Shown: piece after piece, positions 7,587-10,830 of the stretch
How positions within the stretch are numbered: the stretch's first letter is position 1
How the letters are laid out: each line of letters starts with the position of its first letter
NCBI GenBank assembly: GCA_964402115.1
Contig: CAYOBW010000244.1
Span: 1-10,830 of the forward strand
Reading direction: 5' to 3'
DNA length: 10,830 bases
From: CAYOBW01 sp964402115
Lineage (GTDB): Bacteria > Verrucomicrobiota > Kiritimatiellia > UBA8416 > CAYOBW01
Translations under genes and position numbers: made by a program
The notes under the pieces: model-generated
The model's database searches: none
What the model saw: only the letters and a program-made list of their open reading frames with translations
What the model was told of the DNA's origin: nothing

Positions 7587-10004
7587 CTATTTCAGAATGA
7601 CGAGTTCCGGAGATTCCGTCGCAGCTTCAATCGCCCGGATCGTTTCGCGCACGCACTTGGCCTTCATGATCATCAGATTCCTGGGAAAGTCCTTCTCGTC
7701 TTTCTCAAAGTAGTCGGCAATCTTCTTGAGCTCGGGAATGACCGACTTGGCGTGGGTGCCGTAGCTGAGCAGGATTTTCATCAAGACAGGTGTGCGCTCC
7801 TGGCTGTCCCACGGATTCTGTTCGCGCGTGTACTTCACGCAGGCGCCGATGCCTTCCTCGATCCGATGTTTGGCCAGGAGGCGCAGTCCCTCTACACGGA
7901 TCGAATCGGCAAACATTTCCCCACTGGGCGCCGGTTCGATGACCGCCTGGTAGATGGCGGGCAACAGGGGCTTGATGTCTTCGGCGGACAGATTGCGATA
8001 AACTGAGCCAATGCTGCCCCGGGCTCGGCCATCCTGGTTCTTAAGCCCGGCCCTGACGGCCGTGTAGAGCGCCTCGCGATCCACTCCGTCAAGTGACCGG
8101 CTGAGCATCCCGGCAGCATGCTCGCCACCTTCATCGAAAAGGGCGAACGAAAGATACCGCTGCTGCATGCCGCGCGGATCGTGCTCCTTGTCCACCTGCG
8201 TCAGCAGTTCAAGGAGTTGCGGCACCGCTTGCCTGGCGGGAAGACCGATGCTTGCCAGGGCGTCGGCGGCCTTGATGCGCAGCCAGAGGTCTTGTTCCGC
8301 CAACGATCTGCGCAGTGCTTCAACGGCCGGCGCTCCACGCGCCCGCAGGGCGATCAGGGCCTGGCAGGCGCCGTAGCGGGATTCGATGCGCGGGGAATCA
8401 AGCATTTTGAGCAAGGCCGGCATGGGGTCCTCCTTGCGGCGGGCCAGCGCCATCGCGGCACGCTCGCGGACCACTGGCGACCAACTGCCAAGGCGTTCCA
8501 GAAGTTGGTCCCCGCCGAGCTTGTCGTAGGCGCTGTTGCGGTCCTTGTTGCTCCAGCCGCGGCCATCGAGGATGAGTGCTTGCGCAGCGGCGGCGTCGAC
8601 CTGCGGCGCGACACCCGGACGTTTGCCGGTTAGCCAAATTCTCTTCAGCGGCATCGCATAGGCCAGCAGGTAGCCGCCGGTGCAGTCCCAGCCGGCGTAG
8701 CTGTCCTCTTCCGTTTGAGGCGGTCCCTGGTGGATGAAGGTCCCGTCCCGGCGCCGTGCAAGGTCGAAGTACCACGCACCGAACTCCTGAAACCAAGCTC
8801 CCGTGGCACGGGGGCCGGACTGGGCCACGCCCGGGAAAGACCATAGGATGTTGAAGAAATTGCCAGTGTGCCCGGTGTCGCGCTCCGGTCCGTGGCAGGC
8901 GACGCTCATGCGCGAGAAGAACTCCGCGCCCTTCGCCTCGCCGAGCAGGTTGAACAGGACGGCGGCCATTCCGCACTTGCCGTTGTCGTCATGGGTTTCG
9001 ATCCACGGGTGGTGGTCGCCGTAAGGGACCGCTCCTTTGCCGATGTAGAATCGCAGAAAGCGGGCACTGAGTTCGATCGCGCGGTCCAACGCCGGGTCTT
9101 TCACGCCCGCCGCACGGGCCATCACCAACCCAATGGTCAGCGTCATGCCCGGAGAATTCATCATCCCATAGCCGCCGAGGCGGCCATCGGGTATGGCGAA
9201 CCGGTGGCCCCACGAACCGACCGCACTCTGACCCTTGGCGGCTGCCAGTGCGAGACGCCGCAGGCCCGGCATGACCGACTGGTCGTTGGTCGCCATCACA
9301 TACTCGGCGAGTAGCAGCATGACGTAGCCATAATGCCACGTCTGCATCGCATCCTCCGTGTAGTCTGCCGCCCATTGGGCTTCTTTCTTGACCAGCGGGA
9401 GGTAGGCGGAGTGGCCGCTGGCCAGCAAGGCGAGCGCATTGAGGGAGCGCACGATGGGATCCTCTTCATCCGTGGATTGCGCAACTTTATCGGCAAGCGC
9501 CTTGCACCCCTGTTCGAGAATGCGTTGGGACTTCGGGCAGTCGTAGGGTGCGGTGGCGCTGTAGGCGCCGAGAACCGGCAGTTTGACCGTGATCTCCTCC
9601 GTCTTGCCGGTTCGCCAGCGGGTCAGCATCAGTTTCCCTCCGCCCGCCTGGGATTCGGCGGTGGTGAGCGCTTTGCCGAATTCGGTGCGCGGATCGTAGG
9701 AAAACGGTTTGCCGCTGACACCAAGGATGACGTCCCCGACCGCGAGGATGCCATCTGCGGGCGACCCCTTCTCCACTTTGGTGATGGAAATCTGCCGCGC
9801 ATCGGTGGTCACCATCTTGTCGCAGAACATCCACCCGCGCAGCCCCGTGGGGCCGAGATTCCAGTCGTGCTTTGCGCCTGTGGGGATGGCGCCGCCTTGA
9901 GTGAAGTCGGGGATCGTCATCGGCTGGCCCTTGCCAGCGGCCCATGGCGGAAGTGGCGCGGCGAGGAGGGCTGCGAGGGCGAGCGAGAGGCGCGAGGGTT
10001 TCAT
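7587..10004 (-). CDS. Exported PDZ + helical (toroid-like) + HEAT-repeat protein, DUF6288-like, shorter paralogue
   Basis: The protein has 805 residues. Its ATG at 10004 overlaps the acetylesterase stop by one base (TGATGA), and a clear signal peptide follows (about 1-23; MKPSRLSLALAALLAAPLPPW, Ala-x-Ala-like end at WAAG). Domains: DFTQGGAIPTGAKHDWNLGP (33-52), a strong PDZ domain (about 53-142; KGSPADG, LAVGDVILGVSGKPFS), the linker shared with the downstream gene (144-165; VLGAY...APYDCPKS), an alpha-helical region (about 165-465) with VGSWGHRF (262-269), PYGDH (327-331), NGKCGM (341-346), GHTGNFFN (378-385) and Y.MPLKRIWLTG (449-460), then HEAT repeats (about 495-605; SPVVRERAAMALARR, RYGACQALIALRARG, LRIKAADALASIG) and further helices to the C-terminus. 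It lacks the C-terminal beta domain of its neighbour. I recall this architecture as DUF6288 in PVC bacteria, unverified. No protease catalytic domain accompanies the PDZ. Biochemical role unknown; glycan processing is suggested only by context. Confidence 0.88.
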   Translation of the reverse strand: MKPSRLSLALAALLAAPLPPWAAGKGQPMTIPDFTQGGAIPTGAKHDWNLGPTGLRGWMFCDKMVTTDARQISITKVEKGSPADGILAVGDVILGVSGKPFSYDPRTEFGKALTTAESQAGGGKLMLTRWRTGKTEEITVKLPVLGAYSATAPYDCPKSQRILEQGCKALADKVAQSTDEEDPIVRSLNALALLASGHSAYLPLVKKEAQWAADYTEDAMQTWHYGYVMLLLAEYVMATNDQSVMPGLRRLALAAAKGQSAVGSWGHRFAIPDGRLGGYGMMNSPGMTLTIGLVMARAAGVKDPALDRAIELSARFLRFYIGKGAVPYGDHHPWIETHDDNGKCGMAAVLFNLLGEAKGAEFFSRMSVACHGPERDTGHTGNFFNILWSFPGVAQSGPRATGAWFQEFGAWYFDLARRRDGTFIHQGPPQTEEDSYAGWDCTGGYLLAYAMPLKRIWLTGKRPGVAPQVDAAAAQALILDGRGWSNKDRNSAYDKLGGDQLLERLGSWSPVVRERAAMALARRKEDPMPALLKMLDSPRIESRYGACQALIALRARGAPAVEALRRSLAEQDLWLRIKAADALASIGLPARQAVPQLLELLTQVDKEHDPRGMQQRYLSFALFDEGGEHAAGMLSRSLDGVDREALYTAVRAGLKNQDGRARGSIGSVYRNLSAEDIKPLLPAIYQAVIEPAPSGEMFADSIRVEGLRLLAKHRIEEGIGACVKYTREQNPWDSQERTPVLMKILLSYGTHAKSVIPELKKIADYFEKDEKDFPRNLMIMKAKCVRETIRAIEAATESPELVILK

Positions 10005-10006
10005 CA
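10004..10006 (-). promoter_or_regulatory. TGATG stop/start overlap coupling acetylesterase and PDZ/HEAT gene
   Basis: On the minus strand the acetylesterase TGA (10006-10004) shares its last base with the ATG (10004-10002) of the PDZ/HEAT gene. The best upstream purine stretch, AAGAG, is weak and about nine bases from the ATG. Re-initiation by terminating ribosomes is therefore the likely way the second gene is translated, which also fixes the two genes in one transcript. Confidence 0.6.
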
Positions 10007-10830
10007 GTTTGTGCTCTTGAATTGCTTGAGTTCCGCCAGCGCCTCGGCCAGGCCTTTGCCGATACCACCGAGGATTTTGGCCGAGCCGAGATAGTGGAAC
10101 TCGGCATTGGAGATGCCCTTCTCGAGTACCTGCCGCTCCCGCTCCGTGAGGCCTTCGGTGCGCTGTTTCTCAAGCGCGGCCTTCTCCTCGGCGGGTTTCA
10201 ATGCGCCCTCTGCCGCGAGCTTCTTCGCCCGTTGCTTGATTTCATTGTCCTTGGCCTTGGCCGCGGTCAGCTCGAGGTCCCAGTACTTCTCCGTCAGAAC
10301 GGCCGCGACGTTGCCCTTGAACTCGGGCAACTGCGCCGGCGCCGCCATCGCATCGCGGAAATGCTGGTGCGTCGCCTTGTAGCGCTGCTGGTCGGAGCCA
10401 TATGCCGCCGTCGGCCCGCCAACGCCAAGCACGCCGATGACGAACGGCAGCTTCGGCGCGTTCAAATCCTTCCGCACATCGCGAATGAAGTGCGCCATCG
10501 CCGTGCTGTAGGCATCGTAGCCGCCGGGCTTGTCGCGATTCGCATAGGTGCCGGAGTCCACCATATCGTTCCAGCCCTGGAACCACACAAACCCCGCCAG
10601 TTCGTAACCCTGCGCGGCATCGTAATCCGGCACCACGCGTTTGATGTCGGCCAGCACCTTCTTCACATGCTCGACCATGAGCCGGTAGTAAACGCCGGTT
10701 TCCTTCTCCTTCGCCGCCTTCATGGCCGCGAGGTCCTTGCCCTGCTTTTGGAAAGCAGCGAGCTGCGTTTCATTAAACACGTACGGTCCGGCGCTCGGTG
10801 GGCGAAAGTCGGTGTTCAGGCTCTTGCCGC
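10004..10830 (-). CDS. Carbohydrate (sialate-type) O-acetylesterase, SGNH/SASA family; 5' partial
   Basis: The frame stays open to the right edge, so the N-terminus, with the nucleophile-serine block, is missing. A GTG at 10780 lies inside the domain and is not the real start: in-frame codons before it read GKSLNTDFRPPSAGPY, typical of the family. FVWFQGWND (bases 10591-10565) is the conserved W.QG block, which contributes to the oxyanion site in SGNH esterases. FHYLGSAKILGGIG holds the likely catalytic His (10094-10096), near the C-terminus. Members of PF03629 remove O-acetyl groups from sialic acid or from xylan, pectin and other plant or algal glycans; the name sialate esterase is often only nominal. 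A Lys/Glu-rich helical insert (about 10120-10275) separates the core from the His motif. It is the first visible gene of the minus-strand operon and overlaps the PDZ/HEAT gene by one base. An exported location is expected for this family but cannot be seen here. Confidence 0.82.
   Translation of the reverse strand, partial: GKSLNTDFRPPSAGPYVFNETQLAAFQKQGKDLAAMKAAKEKETGVYYRLMVEHVKKVLADIKRVVPDYDAAQGYELAGFVWFQGWNDMVDSGTYANRDKPGGYDAYSTAMAHFIRDVRKDLNAPKLPFVIGVLGVGGPTAAYGSDQQRYKATHQHFRDAMAAPAQLPEFKGNVAAVLTEKYWDLELTAAKAKDNEIKQRAKKLAAEGALKPAEEKAALEKQRTEGLTERERQVLEKGISNAEFHYLGSAKILGGIGKGLAEALAELKQFKSTN

Noticed and set aside
6731..7600. A 289-codon + strand frame crossing the start of the 1037-residue gene
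   Set aside because: It is antisense to a PDZ domain and signal peptide and has no recognisable domain of its own.

Overview
The window is GC-rich, densely coding DNA with five protein genes in two convergent blocks. No RNA genes, mobile elements or CRISPR arrays are visible. The gene content points to a carbohydrate-degrading bacterium of the PVC superphylum (Verrucomicrobiota, Kiritimatiellota, Lentisphaerota or Planctomycetota). The grounds are autotransporter-associated beta-strand repeats without a barrel, a CE4 deacetylase of the FHGVPD...HP type, large secreted PDZ/HEAT proteins resembling DUF6288, and an SGNH acetylesterase with an FVWFQGWND motif. This assignment is inferred from family knowledge, not from a search.

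Left block, + strand, 1-4328. The first gene enters from the left edge. It is the C-terminal part of a large GH106-like (alpha-L-rhamnosidase-type) glycoside hydrolase with an F5/8 type C (discoidin-like) domain set inside it. Its stop overlaps, as ATGA, the start of a 925-residue secreted protein that joins an N-terminal polysaccharide deacetylase domain to a long beta-strand-repeat region.

Middle, 4329-4414. An 86-base gap between convergent stop codons holds one small inverted repeat without a T-tract.

Right block, - strand, 10830 to 4415, read right to left. A carbohydrate (sialate-type) O-acetylesterase, truncated by the right edge, is followed with a TGATGA stop/start overlap by an 805-residue PDZ + helical + HEAT protein. 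After a 58-base spacer containing a perfect 6-bp hairpin comes a 1037-residue paralogue of that protein with an extra C-terminal galactose-binding-like domain. The two paralogues share a PDZ domain, a linker with an invariant DC..KS core, and a YGDH...NGKxGM motif in a predicted alpha-helical region. Their function is unknown.

As a whole the window looks like part of a polysaccharide-utilisation locus: a debranching glycosidase, two unrelated deacylating enzymes (a CE4-type deacetylase and an SGNH O-acetylesterase), and two paralogous exported proteins of unknown function that may be enzymes or scaffolds acting on the same acetylated glycan. The uncharacterised PDZ/HEAT pair is the most interesting content.
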